Shown: piece after piece, positions 49,143-58,499 of the stretch | Layout of the letters: every line of letters starts with the position of its first letter | Position numbering within the stretch: position 1 is the first letter of the stretch | From: Bacillus sp. BHET2 | GTDB lineage: Bacteria > Bacillota > Bacilli > Bacillales > Bacillaceae_B | Assembly: GCF_005938125.1 (NCBI RefSeq) | Contig: NZ_VCQN01000010.1 | Location: 1-58,499, forward strand | Direction of reading: 5' to 3' | Length of the DNA: 58,499 nucleotides | Made by a program: the position numbers and the translations under genes | Notes under the pieces: generated by a model | Seen by the model: the letters and a program-made list of their open reading frames with translations, nothing else | What the model was told of the DNA's origin: nothing | Database searches by the model: none

Positions 49143-50024
49143 ATGAGAATTAAACGGTCTGTACTCATGGTTTTGATTGTGGTCTTACTTGTGACAAACA
49201 TCATAACACTCGTGTGGCATTGGTCATCTGGCGCAATTGGGAAGCCGGAAGTCGTAGCTACGATTGGTGGAGAATCTGTTACCCGGGAAGACTGGTTGTA
49301 CTCACTCGAGCAAAAACATGGTAAAGAAGAGCTGAAGGAATTGATCAACCAAAAGGTGATTGACCATTTAGCCAAGAAATACGATATTTCTGTTTCAGAT
49401 AAAGAAGTCGAACAGGAATATTATCTTATCCAGTCGGTTTATAATGCATACGATGAAGAAAACCTAGAGGATGAAGATACCCTTAGGGCTCAAATTAAAT
49501 CTGAATTGTTGTTAGAAGAGCTCATTACCAAGGATGTGCAAGTCCCTAACAAAGAGCTGGAGAGCTTCTATAAACAAAATGAAGATCAGTATTCGATTCC
49601 AAAAATGTACAAGCTAAAGCAGCTGGAAGTGACGAATTCTTCAGATGCAGAACAGGCACTCGATGAGCTTGATTCAGGCTCTAACTTCGAAGCGTTAGCT
49701 ATGGAGCGCTCAACGGATGAGCAAAGCGCTCATTTAGGGGGAGACATGGGGTATGTTCCTCTGGATGGAGATCTTCTTTCCAGAGAAGCGAGAACGGAAG
49801 TCGAGGCTTTATCACAAGGTGAATGGACAAAGCCGATTCAGCAGGATTCGGGGTATGTTATTTATTATGTAGACGATATTCTGAAAGAAAGACATTTTGC
49901 TTTCAAAGATGTTAAGTCCCAAATTCGCAGGCAGATAGCTCTAGAGCAAGTGGAAACGCCACTCCAACCCGAATCCTTTTGGGATGAGGTGAAAGTGGAT
50001 TGGTTTTACGGTAAACAGGAGTAA
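49143..50024 (+). CDS. yacD: PrsA-like peptidyl-prolyl isomerase (YacD)
   Basis: The 293-residue membrane-anchored protein has an N-terminal signal-anchor (about 4-28), a SurA-like N-domain and a parvulin PPIase domain (about 150-240; SNFEALAMERSTDEQSAHLG and GDMGYVPLDG). No lipobox Cys is seen, unlike PrsA. Likely an extracytoplasmic folding factor. The start is taken as ATG 49143; ATG 49134 is in frame but touches the ribosome site. Confidence 0.88.
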   Translation: MRIKRSVLMVLIVVLLVTNIITLVWHWSSGAIGKPEVVATIGGESVTREDWLYSLEQKHGKEELKELINQKVIDHLAKKYDISVSDKEVEQEYYLIQSVYNAYDEENLEDEDTLRAQIKSELLLEELITKDVQVPNKELESFYKQNEDQYSIPKMYKLKQLEVTNSSDAEQALDELDSGSNFEALAMERSTDEQSAHLGGDMGYVPLDGDLLSREARTEVEALSQGEWTKPIQQDSGYVIYYVDDILKERHFAFKDVKSQIRRQIALEQVETPLQPESFWDEVKVDWFYGKQE

Positions 50025-50026
50025 AG

Positions 50027-50060
50027 AAGAAGCTGGCCAGGATTAGGTCAGCTTCTTTTA
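50027..50060 (+). terminator. yacD terminator
   Basis: AAGAAGCTGGCC pairs with GGTCAGCTTCTT (one mismatch) and ends in TTTT. Confidence 0.85.
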
Positions 50061-50132
50061 CATACATCGAAGTGTTTTAACGAAACATAGGATAAGTAAA
50101 TTGGGCATATATATATAGGTGAGTGATACGTG

Positions 50133-50267
50133 ATGGCTAGAAACGAAATCGATGCCAACTTCTTAAGCATGCTTTCCTCAAGTGCATTATTATTGACAAA
50201 TTTATTGAATATTGTTACATTTTTATCAAAACCAACAAATTTACTTGGGATTAGGAGTGATGAATGA
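50133..50267 (+). CDS. Possible small ORF upstream of cysK
   Basis: A 44-codon frame begins ATG 50133 behind TAGGTGAGTGA and ends exactly one base before the cysK start. The peptide is MARNEIDANFLSMLSSSALL followed by LTNLLNIVTFLSKPTNLLGI and RSDE, with a hydrophobic middle (about 17-34). I do not recognise it. The predicted cysK promoter lies inside it, which argues either for overlap or against coding. Confidence 0.35.
   Translation: MARNEIDANFLSMLSSSALLLTNLLNIVTFLSKPTNLLGIRSDE
50193..50221 (+). promoter_or_regulatory. cysK promoter
   Basis: TTGACA, 17 bp, TACATT. The transcript would have a ~40-nt leader. cysK is CymR-controlled in B. subtilis; I could not identify a confident CymR site. 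Confidence 0.65.
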
Positions 50268-51197
50268 ATGGTGAGAGTAGCCAATTCAATTTCGGAATTA
50301 ATAGGTCAGACTCCAGTGGTTAAACTGAATCGATTAGTAGATGAAAACAGTGCGGATGTTTATTTGAAATTAGAATATATGAACCCGGGCAGCTCTGTAA
50401 AAGATCGAATCGCCTTAGCGATGATCGAAGCTGGGGAAGCAGCAGGTACGATTAAACCAGGCGATACGATTGTCGAGCCGACTAGCGGAAACACAGGAAT
50501 TGGCTTAGCAATGGTGGCTGCTGCAAAAGGATACCGTTCGTTGCTCGTCATGCCTGACACGATGAGTATGGAGAGACGAAATCTGTTACGTGCATATGGC
50601 GCAGAGCTGGTATTAACTCCCGGAGCTGAAGGTATGGGTGGTGCCATTCGGAAGGCAGAAGAACTAGCGAAGGAAAAAGGTTACTTCATGCCTCAACAAT
50701 TTACAAATAAGGCGAATCCTAAAGTGCATCGAGAAACGACCGGGCCGGAAATTGTAGAGCAGATGGGCGATCAACTGGACGCATTCATAGCAGGAATAGG
50801 TACTGGTGGTACGATTACCGGTGCTGGCGAAGTACTGAAGAAGCACTATCCATCGATTGAACTTTACGCTGTAGAACCATCAGATTCACCAGTGTTATCT
50901 GGAGGGAAGCCTGGTCCGCATAAGATTCAAGGGATAGGTGCCGGATTCATTCCTGATATTCTGGATACAGAAGTGTATGACCATATTATTCAGGTTGAAA
51001 AAGATTCCGCATTTGACTATGCAAGAAGAGCGGCAAAAGAAGAAGGGATCCTCGGTGGGATTTCCTCAGGGGCAGCCATCTATGCTGCCATTGAAGTAGC
51101 TAAGAAGTTAGGGAAGGGTAAGAAAGTACTTGCGATCATTCCTAGTAATGGAGAGCGTTATTTAAGTACTCCTCTTTACCAATTTGATGAAGAATAA
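50268..51197 (+). CDS. cysK: Cysteine synthase A (O-acetylserine sulfhydrylase)
   Basis: This 309-residue PLP enzyme makes cysteine from O-acetylserine and sulfide. The PLP lysine is Lys45 in [17 protein letters not shown] (72-77) binds substrate, and [11 protein letters not shown] binds the PLP phosphate. Length matches the family. GGAGTGA precedes the ATG. A terminator follows. Confidence 0.97.
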   Translation: MVRVANSISELIGQTPVVKLNRLVDENSADVYLKLEYMNPGSSVKDRIALAMIEAGEAAGTIKPGDTIVEPTSGNTGIGLAMVAAAKGYRSLLVMPDTMSMERRNLLRAYGAELVLTPGAEGMGGAIRKAEELAKEKGYFMPQQFTNKANPKVHRETTGPEIVEQMGDQLDAFIAGIGTGGTITGAGEVLKKHYPSIELYAVEPSDSPVLSGGKPGPHKIQGIGAGFIPDILDTEVYDHIIQVEKDSAFDYARRAAKEEGILGGISSGAAIYAAIEVAKKLGKGKKVLAIIPSNGERYLSTPLYQFDEE

Positions 51198-51209
51198 TAA
51201 AGATATGGG

Positions 51210-51246
51210 AGATCCTGAAGGTAGTACTCTTCGGGATCTTTTTTTT
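51210..51246 (+). terminator. cysK terminator
   Basis: AGATCCTGAAG pairs with CTTCGGGATCT, followed by eight T. Confidence 0.92.
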
Positions 51247-51379
51247 GTTTTGCTAAAGATGAATGGTGATAGTAGGCTTCAACATGAGTGTTGTTGGATA
51301 TTTCAAATTTTTAACGGTGAAACCATCTTGAAGTTCATGTATCATGAAAGGAGATAAAGATTAGGAGTGTGAAGGGTCA

Positions 51380-52783
51380 GTGCAGCACCTATATTTTCAT
51401 AAAAACGAAACAACAAAAGAGAGCTTTTTTGCAGCGTATGAACACCTAAGTCAACAACAGTCACATCATATTTTGTTAGAAAGTGGCCGGGGTGGACGAT
51501 ATAGCGTTGCTGGACTTGAACCTAAAGTGTTACTACAGAGTGTACCGGAAGGCCTTAGAATCCAGGATGCTTCTGGAATGGAAATAATAAATGGAGACCC
51601 CTTAATTCAGCTGGAAAAGTGGATGGAGCCCCTTCGAACGGAACGTAAGGAAAATTTGCCTGACTTCCAGGGAGGTGTGATCGGATTTCTTAGCTATGAT
51701 TATGCAAGAAACATTGAGAAGCTGCCCTCTTTAAGTCTTGATGATCTTGAGGTTCCGGATCTTTACTTCTACTATCTGGATGAATGGGTGGTCTTCGATC
51801 ATCAAGAAAACATCGTCTGGACAATGATTCTTTCTGCTGAAGAAGCTTATGTAGCTGAGAGGAAGCTTGAGAAGTGGACCTCTTTATGGAACAAAGCCTA
51901 TTCCTCAACCGGAGAGCGGGAACAAGATCAATTGCACGGGAATAAGGCAGATATTGAGGTGTCCATGGATGAAGGGGAGTTCGGAGAGGCTGTGGGGAAA
52001 ATTCAGTCCTATATCTCTCAAGGGGACGTCTTTCAGGTAAATTTATCTGTGCGTCAATCCCAGGAGCTTAGAAGCGATCCTTACACGGTATATAAAAAGC
52101 TTCGGGACTTAAATCCTTCTCCGTATATGAGTTATATTCATAGCCCCGACTTTCAAATCGTATCCGGCTCACCGGAATTGCTTGTAAAGAAACAAGGGAC
52201 GGAAGTAAGTACAAGACCGATTGCCGGAACCCGCTCACGTGGGAAGGATGCGGAAGAGGACGAGAAGCTTGCTCTTGAACTGATCCATAACGAGAAAGAA
52301 CAGGCTGAACATGTGATGCTTGTGGACCTTGAAAGAAATGACTTAGGAAGGGTGTGCGAGTACGGGACAGTGGAGGTCAATGAATTTATGGTCATCGAAA
52401 AATACTCCCACGTCATGCACATTGTATCAAATGTTAGAGGAACACTAGATGATACCAAATCAGGAGCAGACCTCATAAGATCCGTTTTTCCAGGGGGAAC
52501 GATCACAGGTGCGCCCAAAGTAAGAACGATGGAAATCATTGAGGAGCTTGAGCCGGTCAGACGGGGTATCTACACAGGATCCATAGGCTGGATTGGAGTG
52601 AACGGTGATATGGAATTAAATATCGTCATTCGAACCATGCTCGTCAAAGAAGGAAAAGGCCATATTCAAGCAGGAGCCGGAGTCGTGATTGATTCTAATC
52701 CAAAATACGAATACAAAGAATCCCTAAAGAAAGCAAAGGCCCTTTGGGTGGCGAAAGCAAGGGCGGAAGGGGAAAATTTATGA
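51380..52783 (+). CDS. pabB: Aminodeoxychorismate synthase component I
   Basis: The 467-residue chorismate-binding enzyme adds ammonia to chorismate to give 4-amino-4-deoxychorismate for folate. Signature blocks: [11 protein letters not shown] near the N-terminus, [29 protein letters not shown] and [13 protein letters not shown]. The start is GTG 51380 with GAAGGG close upstream. It overlaps pabA by 4 nt and heads the folate operon. Confidence 0.95.
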   Translation: MQHLYFHKNETTKESFFAAYEHLSQQQSHHILLESGRGGRYSVAGLEPKVLLQSVPEGLRIQDASGMEIINGDPLIQLEKWMEPLRTERKENLPDFQGGVIGFLSYDYARNIEKLPSLSLDDLEVPDLYFYYLDEWVVFDHQENIVWTMILSAEEAYVAERKLEKWTSLWNKAYSSTGEREQDQLHGNKADIEVSMDEGEFGEAVGKIQSYISQGDVFQVNLSVRQSQELRSDPYTVYKKLRDLNPSPYMSYIHSPDFQIVSGSPELLVKKQGTEVSTRPIAGTRSRGKDAEEDEKLALELIHNEKEQAEHVMLVDLERNDLGRVCEYGTVEVNEFMVIEKYSHVMHIVSNVRGTLDDTKSGADLIRSVFPGGTITGAPKVRTMEIIEELEPVRRGIYTGSIGWIGVNGDMELNIVIRTMLVKEGKGHIQAGAGVVIDSNPKYEYKESLKKAKALWVAKARAEGENL

Positions 52784-53367
52784 TTCTCATGATAGATAAC
52801 TATGATTCATTCACTTATAATCTTGTTCAGTTTCTAGGAGAGCTTGGGGAAGAACTGATCGTGAAACGAAATGACGACATCAGTCTGGATGAAATTGAGG
52901 CGTTGGCTCCTGATTATCTGATGATTTCTCCGGGTCCATGCAGTCCGAACGAAGCAGGTGTGAGTCTAGACGCAATCAGCACCTTTGCAGGCAGGATTCC
53001 AATCTTTGGCGTTTGTTTAGGTCATCAATCCATTGCCCAGGTCTTCGGAGGGGAAGTGGTTCGTGCCGAACGGTTGATGCACGGGAAAGTCTCTCCTATC
53101 TTCCATGACGGGAAAACGATTTTCGAAGGAATGCCCGTTCCTTTTGAAGCAACAAGATACCACTCCTTGATTGTAAAGAGGGAAACCCTTCCCGAATGCT
53201 TCGACATATCAGCCGAAACGGAGCAAGGGGAAATCATGGCAATCCGACATAAGAAGTTGCCGATAGAAGGGGTTCAATTTCATCCTGAATCCGTCATGAC
53301 GGAGCAAGGGAAACAGCTACTCCTGAACTTTTTGAACTCATATAAGAAAGTAGAGCTAGCATTATAA
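52780..53367 (+). CDS. pabA: Aminodeoxychorismate/anthranilate synthase glutaminase
   Basis: This 195-residue class I glutamine amidotransferase feeds ammonia to PabB and, in B. subtilis, also to TrpE. The catalytic Cys lies in [16 protein letters not shown] and the His-x-Glu in [14 protein letters not shown]. The start is ATG 52780 overlapping the pabB stop; the longer frame lies inside pabB. It overlaps pabC by 1 nt. Confidence 0.96.
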   Translation: MILMIDNYDSFTYNLVQFLGELGEELIVKRNDDISLDEIEALAPDYLMISPGPCSPNEAGVSLDAISTFAGRIPIFGVCLGHQSIAQVFGGEVVRAERLMHGKVSPIFHDGKTIFEGMPVPFEATRYHSLIVKRETLPECFDISAETEQGEIMAIRHKKLPIEGVQFHPESVMTEQGKQLLLNFLNSYKKVELAL

Positions 53368-54224
53368 TGTATCTCTACTTTAATGATGAATTTGTACACG
53401 CATCAGAAGCGGCCATTTCTCCATTTGATCACGGCTATCTGTACGGACTGGGAGTATTTGAAACCTTTCGTACCTATGGAGGTCATCCTTTTTTGTTAAA
53501 GGATCATTTGAAGAGACTTGAGAACGGATTAAAGGAATTAAATATTGCAGTTGAACTAGATGAAGGAAAGATTCGAAGTGCCATTAAGGCCCTGCTAAAT
53601 CGAAACGGCTTGAAGGACGCATATTGCCGGTTAAATGTTTCTGGTGGTGAGGGGGAGATAGGTCTAAAGACGACTCCATATGAGGAGCCGACCGTGATTC
53701 TTTTTCAAAAGGAATTGCCGCCGTCAATCCCGTTAAAAGAAAAAGAAGCTGTCTTCCTCAACCTCAGAAGAAATACACCGGAAACCGGGGAACGATTGAA
53801 ATCCCATCATTATCTGAATAATATGGCGGCAAAAAGGGAAATCGGAGCATCTTCTAACCAGGAAGGAATTTTTCTTACGAAAGAAGGATATCTTTGTGAA
53901 GGGATCACTTCAAATCTGTTCTGGATCAAAGACGGGGGCCTGTATACCCCTGGTTTGGAAACGGGGTTATTAAACGGGATTACCCGTCAGTTCATCCTTG
54001 CACTGGCAGCTCAATTGGATATCCCGGTCAGGATAGGAGAGTTCGGGAAGGAACGTTTGTTGGAGGCGGATGAGGTCTTTTTTACCAACTCTGTCCAAGA
54101 AATCATTCCGGTGAACAGAATTGATTCTATGAACTTTCCTGGGGGCTACGGCGTACATACCGCACGGCTCCATGCTCAGTACACTCAGTACAAAGGGTAC
54201 TTACATTCAATCGAGGAACTATAG
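53367..54224 (+). CDS. pabC: Aminodeoxychorismate lyase
   Basis: This 285-residue fold-type IV PLP enzyme splits 4-amino-4-deoxychorismate into p-aminobenzoate and pyruvate. FDHGYLYGLGVFETFRTY and SHHYLNNMAAKREI (with the PLP lysine) and EGITSNLFW are family blocks. It begins at the A of the pabA stop (TAATG). folP follows after 16 nt. Confidence 0.93.
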   Translation: MYLYFNDEFVHASEAAISPFDHGYLYGLGVFETFRTYGGHPFLLKDHLKRLENGLKELNIAVELDEGKIRSAIKALLNRNGLKDAYCRLNVSGGEGEIGLKTTPYEEPTVILFQKELPPSIPLKEKEAVFLNLRRNTPETGERLKSHHYLNNMAAKREIGASSNQEGIFLTKEGYLCEGITSNLFWIKDGGLYTPGLETGLLNGITRQFILALAAQLDIPVRIGEFGKERLLEADEVFFTNSVQEIIPVNRIDSMNFPGGYGVHTARLHAQYTQYKGYLHSIEEL

Positions 54225-54240
54225 CAGGGGGAATCATATC

Positions 54241-55062
54241 ATGAAATGCGGAAAATATGAGCTGGACTTTTCTAAGAAAACCCTCATTATGGGGATTTTG
54301 AATATCACTCCCGATTCGTTTTCAGACGGGGGATCATTCAATGAATTAGATCGTGCAGTGGAGCGAGCGAAAGAAATGGTAGAGATGGGGGCAGACATTA
54401 TTGATATCGGTGGAGAGTCGACTCGACCGGGCCATCAAGTGATAGGGGTGGAAGAAGAGATTTCACGTGTGGTTCCTATTATTGAGGCCATTGCCCAGGA
54501 AGTGAATGTTCCGATTTCCATCGACACATATAAGGCTGTGACTGCCCAAAAGGCATTAGAAGCGGGAGCAAGCATCATTAACGACGTATGGGGTGCCAAA
54601 AAAGATCCTGAAATGGCGGGTGTTGCCGCTGAAACGGGTGCCCCTATCATTCTTATGCATAATCGGGATAATAAGGAATATATGAATTTTGTACGAGATT
54701 CAATCCAAGATTTACAGGAAAGTATTTTCTTGGTAAAGGGTGCCGGTGTACGGGACGAACAAATCATTCTGGATCCTGGAATCGGTTTTGCCAAAACTGT
54801 ACAATTAAACCTAGATATGATGAGGCATCTGGATGTCATTGTTTCTCTCGGGTATCCAGTGCTCCTCGGAACGTCTCGGAAGTCTATTATTGGACATGTA
54901 CTCGATCTACCAGTAGAGGAACGGATGGAAGGGACAGGTGCGACGGTATGCTACGGAATTCAGAAGGGTTGTCATATTGTACGGGTACATGATGTAAAGG
55001 AAATGGCACGAATGGCCAAAATGATGGATGCCCTTGTAGGAAAGGAGAAAATGTATGGATAA
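54241..55062 (+). CDS. folP: Dihydropteroate synthase
   Basis: The 273-residue enzyme (Sul in B. subtilis), the sulfonamide target, joins p-aminobenzoate to the pterin pyrophosphate. MGILNITPDSFSDGG, DIGGESTRPG and DPGIGFAKT are the signature loops. The start is ATG 54241 behind AGGGGGA; a longer frame runs into pabC and has no ribosome site. It overlaps folB by 8 nt. Confidence 0.96.
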   Translation: MKCGKYELDFSKKTLIMGILNITPDSFSDGGSFNELDRAVERAKEMVEMGADIIDIGGESTRPGHQVIGVEEEISRVVPIIEAIAQEVNVPISIDTYKAVTAQKALEAGASIINDVWGAKKDPEMAGVAAETGAPIILMHNRDNKEYMNFVRDSIQDLQESIFLVKGAGVRDEQIILDPGIGFAKTVQLNLDMMRHLDVIVSLGYPVLLGTSRKSIIGHVLDLPVEERMEGTGATVCYGIQKGCHIVRVHDVKEMARMAKMMDALVGKEKMYG

Positions 55063-55420
55063 GATTCTATTAAACGAGATGGAGTTTTACGGCTATCATG
55101 GAGTATTTCCAGAAGAAAACAAGCTTGGACAACGTTTTCGTGTTAGTGTAGAGTTGCATTTGGATTTAAAGAAGTCCGGCCAAAGTGATCAGCTTGAAGA
55201 CTCCGTAAACTATGGGGAGGTCTATTCGATCACCAAATCTGTGGTCGAGGGAGAGCCGAAGAATTTAGTCGAAGCGGTAGCTGAGGGTATCTCTTCTGAA
55301 ATCTTAGCTACATTTCAAGTCGTGAAGAGCTGTAAAATTACACTAATCAAGCCTGATCCACCTATTCCTGGTCATTACCAATCGGTGGCGGTGGAGATTA
55401 ATAGGAGTCGGGTAGGATGA
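55055..55420 (+). CDS. folB: Dihydroneopterin aldolase
   Basis: The 121-residue enzyme converts dihydroneopterin to 6-hydroxymethyl-dihydropterin. EFYGYHGVFPEENKLGQRF carries the conserved Tyr/His/Glu region; LVEAVAEGI and IKPDPPIPGHY are typical. The gene overlaps folP at its start and folK at its end (ATGA). Confidence 0.96.
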   Translation: MDKILLNEMEFYGYHGVFPEENKLGQRFRVSVELHLDLKKSGQSDQLEDSVNYGEVYSITKSVVEGEPKNLVEAVAEGISSEILATFQVVKSCKITLIKPDPPIPGHYQSVAVEINRSRVG

Positions 55421-55941
55421 ATATTGCATACATTTCCCTTGGTTCTAACATGGGAGACCGGGCAGGTTATTTACAAAAAGCCATAAACACCTTAGCCAGT
55501 CATGGTAAGATAGAGGTAACAAAACGGTCCTCTCTGTATGAAACAGACCCTGTAGGATTTACAGAACAAGGTAAATTTTTGAATATGGTCATTGAAATTC
55601 GTACCAGTTTAAGTCCAGAAACTCTATTACATCAATGCTTGCAGGTGGAGATTGACCTTGGAAGGGAAAGGGAGTTCAAATGGGGTCCCCGGATAATAGA
55701 CCTTGATATTTTACTCTATAATCACGAAGATATCCAATCAGAGAATCTTCTCGTGCCTCATCCAAGGATGCAAGAAAGAGCATTTGTTTTAATTCCGTTA
55801 TTAGAGGTTGCTCCACATATCGAGCATCCGTCCTTTAACGCCCCGTTCGTTGAATTTCTGGACGAAATACCTGACAAAGAAGGAGTTCGGTTATGGAAAC
55901 AGATAAATGGGGAAGACGCATTCGTGCATTCAGAAAGCTAA
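55417..55941 (+). CDS. folK: 6-hydroxymethyl-dihydropterin pyrophosphokinase
   Basis: The 174-residue kinase transfers pyrophosphate from ATP to hydroxymethyl-dihydropterin, supplying folP. Signature segments: ISLGSNMGDR, the DLGREREFKWGPRIIDLDIL block, and VPHPRMQERAFVL. Its last 49 nt overlap yazB in another frame. Confidence 0.96.
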   Translation: MNIAYISLGSNMGDRAGYLQKAINTLASHGKIEVTKRSSLYETDPVGFTEQGKFLNMVIEIRTSLSPETLLHQCLQVEIDLGREREFKWGPRIIDLDILLYNHEDIQSENLLVPHPRMQERAFVLIPLLEVAPHIEHPSFNAPFVEFLDEIPDKEGVRLWKQINGEDAFVHSES

Positions 55942-56117
55942 AAGGATATACTCAGGAAGGCTTGGCAAAGGAGCTTTCCATCTCTGTTTCGGTTCTTGGA
56001 GAAGTGGAGAGAGGGAGTCGTATACCAAAAGAGGAGTTCTTGGTGAACGTGGCAGAAGTGCTGAAGATACCATTGCATGACCTTATCCCTGAGGAAGATT
56101 ATGAACGTAGTGAGTGA
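55893..56117 (+). CDS. yazB: Helix-turn-helix protein YazB
   Basis: This 74-residue Cro/C1-type HTH protein has the motif FRKLKGYTQEGLAKELSIS followed by VLGEVERGSRIPK. It sits at the end of the folate operon, as in B. subtilis, and its target is unknown. AAGGAG at 55879, inside folK, sets the start at ATG 55893. dusB, which normally follows, is absent. Confidence 0.9.
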   Translation: METDKWGRRIRAFRKLKGYTQEGLAKELSISVSVLGEVERGSRIPKEEFLVNVAEVLKIPLHDLIPEEDYERSE

Positions 56118-56371
56118 ATGTCAACATAGTCGAGAATTATATAGATAGACAGCTGGCAGATAAGCGGGTTCTTTACATGATCGTACCTCCGTATAAATGT
56201 ATGAGGGTAAAGCTGAATGGACTACGATGAGAAGTGAAGCAACCCGTTATGACCCCTGTCCTTGAGGATGGGAATCTAATGCCACTGTATTTCTTTAAGT
56301 AATATGTTATTCTAGACAAGGCTAGAACCAATTCGTGACACAGTCACCGAGTTGGATTCGGCCTTTTTTAG
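56118..56371 (+). ncRNA. Structured 3' UTR/leader between yazB and lysS
   Basis: A nested fold can be drawn: 56163-56170 with 56241-56248 (8 bp, AGCGGGTT/AACCCGTT), inside it 56180-56185 with 56223-56228 (ATCGTA/TACGAT), and inside that a hairpin at 56185-56208. A second hairpin is 56255-56261 with 56266-56272 (TTGA loop). A terminator closes it. It could be a 3' UTR, an sRNA or an attenuator. I do not recognise it: no T-box or lysine-riboswitch core is evident. Confidence 0.4.
56318..56371 (+). terminator. Terminator between yazB and lysS
   Basis: AAGGC-CCAA-TCG-TGA elements pair in order with TCA-CGA-TTGG-GGCCTT, with small bulges, followed by TTTTTT. It ends the folate operon or attenuates entry into lysS. 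Confidence 0.75.
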
Positions 56372-56397
56372 ATTTTTTCAATATCAATTTGCGTTTT

Positions 56398-56438
56398 TAA
56401 CCCCCGTTTCTGAAATTACCGATACTTTAGGGGTGTTA
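56398..56438 (+). other. Second hairpin before lysS
   Basis: TAAC-CCCC pairs with GGGG(T)GTTA across a 23-nt loop. No T-run follows. It lies just upstream of the lysS promoter candidate. Confidence 0.4.
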
Positions 56439-56458
56439 CAAACATAGATATTGTGTAA

Positions 56459-58009
<1,551 letters not shown>

Positions 58010-58023
58010 TAAGAGTGTAAAAG

Positions 58024-58057
58024 ACAGCAGCGGCTGATTGCCGCTGCTGTTTTTTTG
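58024..58057 (+). terminator. lysS terminator
   Basis: ACAGCAGCGGC pairs with GCCGCTGCTGT around a 5-nt loop, followed by seven T. Confidence 0.93.
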
Positions 58058-58226
58058 AACAAAAATTTGTTTTATATAGTAGATTCTCCATCATTGAACT
58101 ACGAAACGTAATCGCAAGAATAGGTCGAAGATACTCAGTTCATTCATCTTAATTCCGGCTTTAAGAATAGATGGAAGGTCTTTAGTCTTGATTTTTAATT
58201 AAAATGAAAAAGATTTGAAATATCTA

Positions 58227-58255
58227 TTGCACCCCTCATTGTATGGTGGTATAGT
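58227..58255 (+). promoter_or_regulatory. Possible upstream rRNA promoter
   Basis: TTGCAC, 17 bp, TATAGT. The -10 is good and the -35 only partly matches. Tandem promoters are normal for Bacillus rRNA operons. Confidence 0.4.
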
Positions 58256-58311
58256 AATATCTGTTGCCGCAAAACGCGTCACACAAAACGAAAAACTTTA
58301 TAAAAAAGTTG

Positions 58312-58340
58312 TTGACTTGAACGAGTTGATAATGTAACAT
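58312..58340 (+). promoter_or_regulatory. rRNA operon proximal promoter
   Basis: TTGACT, 17 bp, TAACAT. An A/T-rich upstream stretch (58290-58310) could serve as an UP element. The leader (58341-58453) includes CCTTGAAAACTGAACAAAAC, a typical Bacillus rRNA leader sequence. Confidence 0.6.
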
Positions 58341-58453
58341 TGTAAGGGTCGCTTCAGAAGAAGCACTTACACATTGAACCTTGAAAACTGAACAAAACAA
58401 GACAATACGTCAACGTAAATTCTAGATTTATTTTTAAAGAGCTATTCAAACTT

Positions 58454-58499
58454 TTATCGGAGAGTTTGATCCTGGCTCAGGACGAACGCTGGCGGCGTG
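58454..58499 (+). rRNA. 16S rRNA, 5' end (partial)
   Basis: TTATCGGAGAGTTTGATCCT followed by GGCTCAGGACGAACGCTGGC is the universal 5' start of Bacillus 16S rRNA. The gene continues past the window. Confidence 0.97.

Noticed and set aside
56118..56371. A canonical T-box or lysine riboswitch upstream of lysS
   Set aside because: The T-box antiterminator signature (AGGGTGGNACCGCG) and the L-box core are not present; only a general leader-plus-terminator layout is shared.

Overview
This window is a chromosomal, origin-proximal segment of a spore-forming member of the Bacillaceae. It opens with the 3' end of a 23S rRNA gene plus a 5S gene and closes with the first bases of the next 16S rRNA gene. 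In between, gene order follows the Bacillus subtilis csfB-to-lysS region almost gene for gene. The organism is not B. subtilis itself: xpaC-yaaN, yazA and dusB are missing from their usual places, a DinB-like gene and an insertion sequence sit between yabR and the spoIIE-side tRNAs, and the intergenic spaces carry repeat families I cannot name. Gene starts include several GTG and TTG codons with strong Shine-Dalgarno sequences, typical of Bacillaceae.

Layout. Positions 1-650 hold the 23S end, 5S, its terminator and a second, truncated 5S copy with a duplicated terminator. Positions 1.2-8.7 kb carry csfB, yaaO, tmk, darA, yaaR, holB, ricT, yabA, trmN6 and rsmI. abrB lies on the minus strand at 8.8-9.1 kb with a classical promoter and Spo0A boxes. 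Positions 9.6-15.7 kb carry metG, a parS-like palindrome, tatD, yabE, rnmV and rsmA. Positions 16-26 kb hold yabG, veg, sspF, ispE, purR, ridA, spoVG, glmU, prs, ctc, pth and fin. Positions 26-36 kb hold mfd, spoVT, yabM, yabN, rqcP, yabP, yabQ, divIC and yabR. A DinB-like gene, an IS1182-type element and tRNA-Glu/tRNA-Met follow at 36.2-38.5 kb. Then come spoIIE, yabS, yabT, tilS, hpt, ftsH, coaX, hslO, yacD, cysK, the p-aminobenzoate/folate operon (pabB-pabA-pabC-folP-folB-folK-yazB) and lysS, followed by the rRNA promoter region.

Functionally the window mixes housekeeping genes (dTMP kinase, delta' clamp-loader subunit, Met- and Lys-tRNA synthetases, rRNA and tRNA maturation, PRPP and UDP-GlcNAc synthesis, folate, cysteine) with sporulation genes read by successive sigma factors. 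Matching promoter sequences can be read for SigH (spoVG), SigB (ctc), SigG (fin, spoVT), SigK (yabG), a SigA promoter with a 21-bp spacer at spoIIE, and a PurBox pair at purR.

The most unusual content is intergenic: (i) a 126-bp-period structured repeat with clear compensatory changes between copies, placed between the terminator of one gene and the promoter of the next at several loci; (ii) two unrelated arrays whose short cores recur every 20-21 bp, two turns of B-DNA; (iii) a folded segment ending in a terminator between yazB and lysS, where dusB is absent; (iv) an IS inserted into an intrinsic terminator, with a 20-bp duplication of the hairpin and inward-facing terminators at its ends. 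All calls were made by eye from the sequence; family and synteny statements come from memory of the B. subtilis genome and were not searched.
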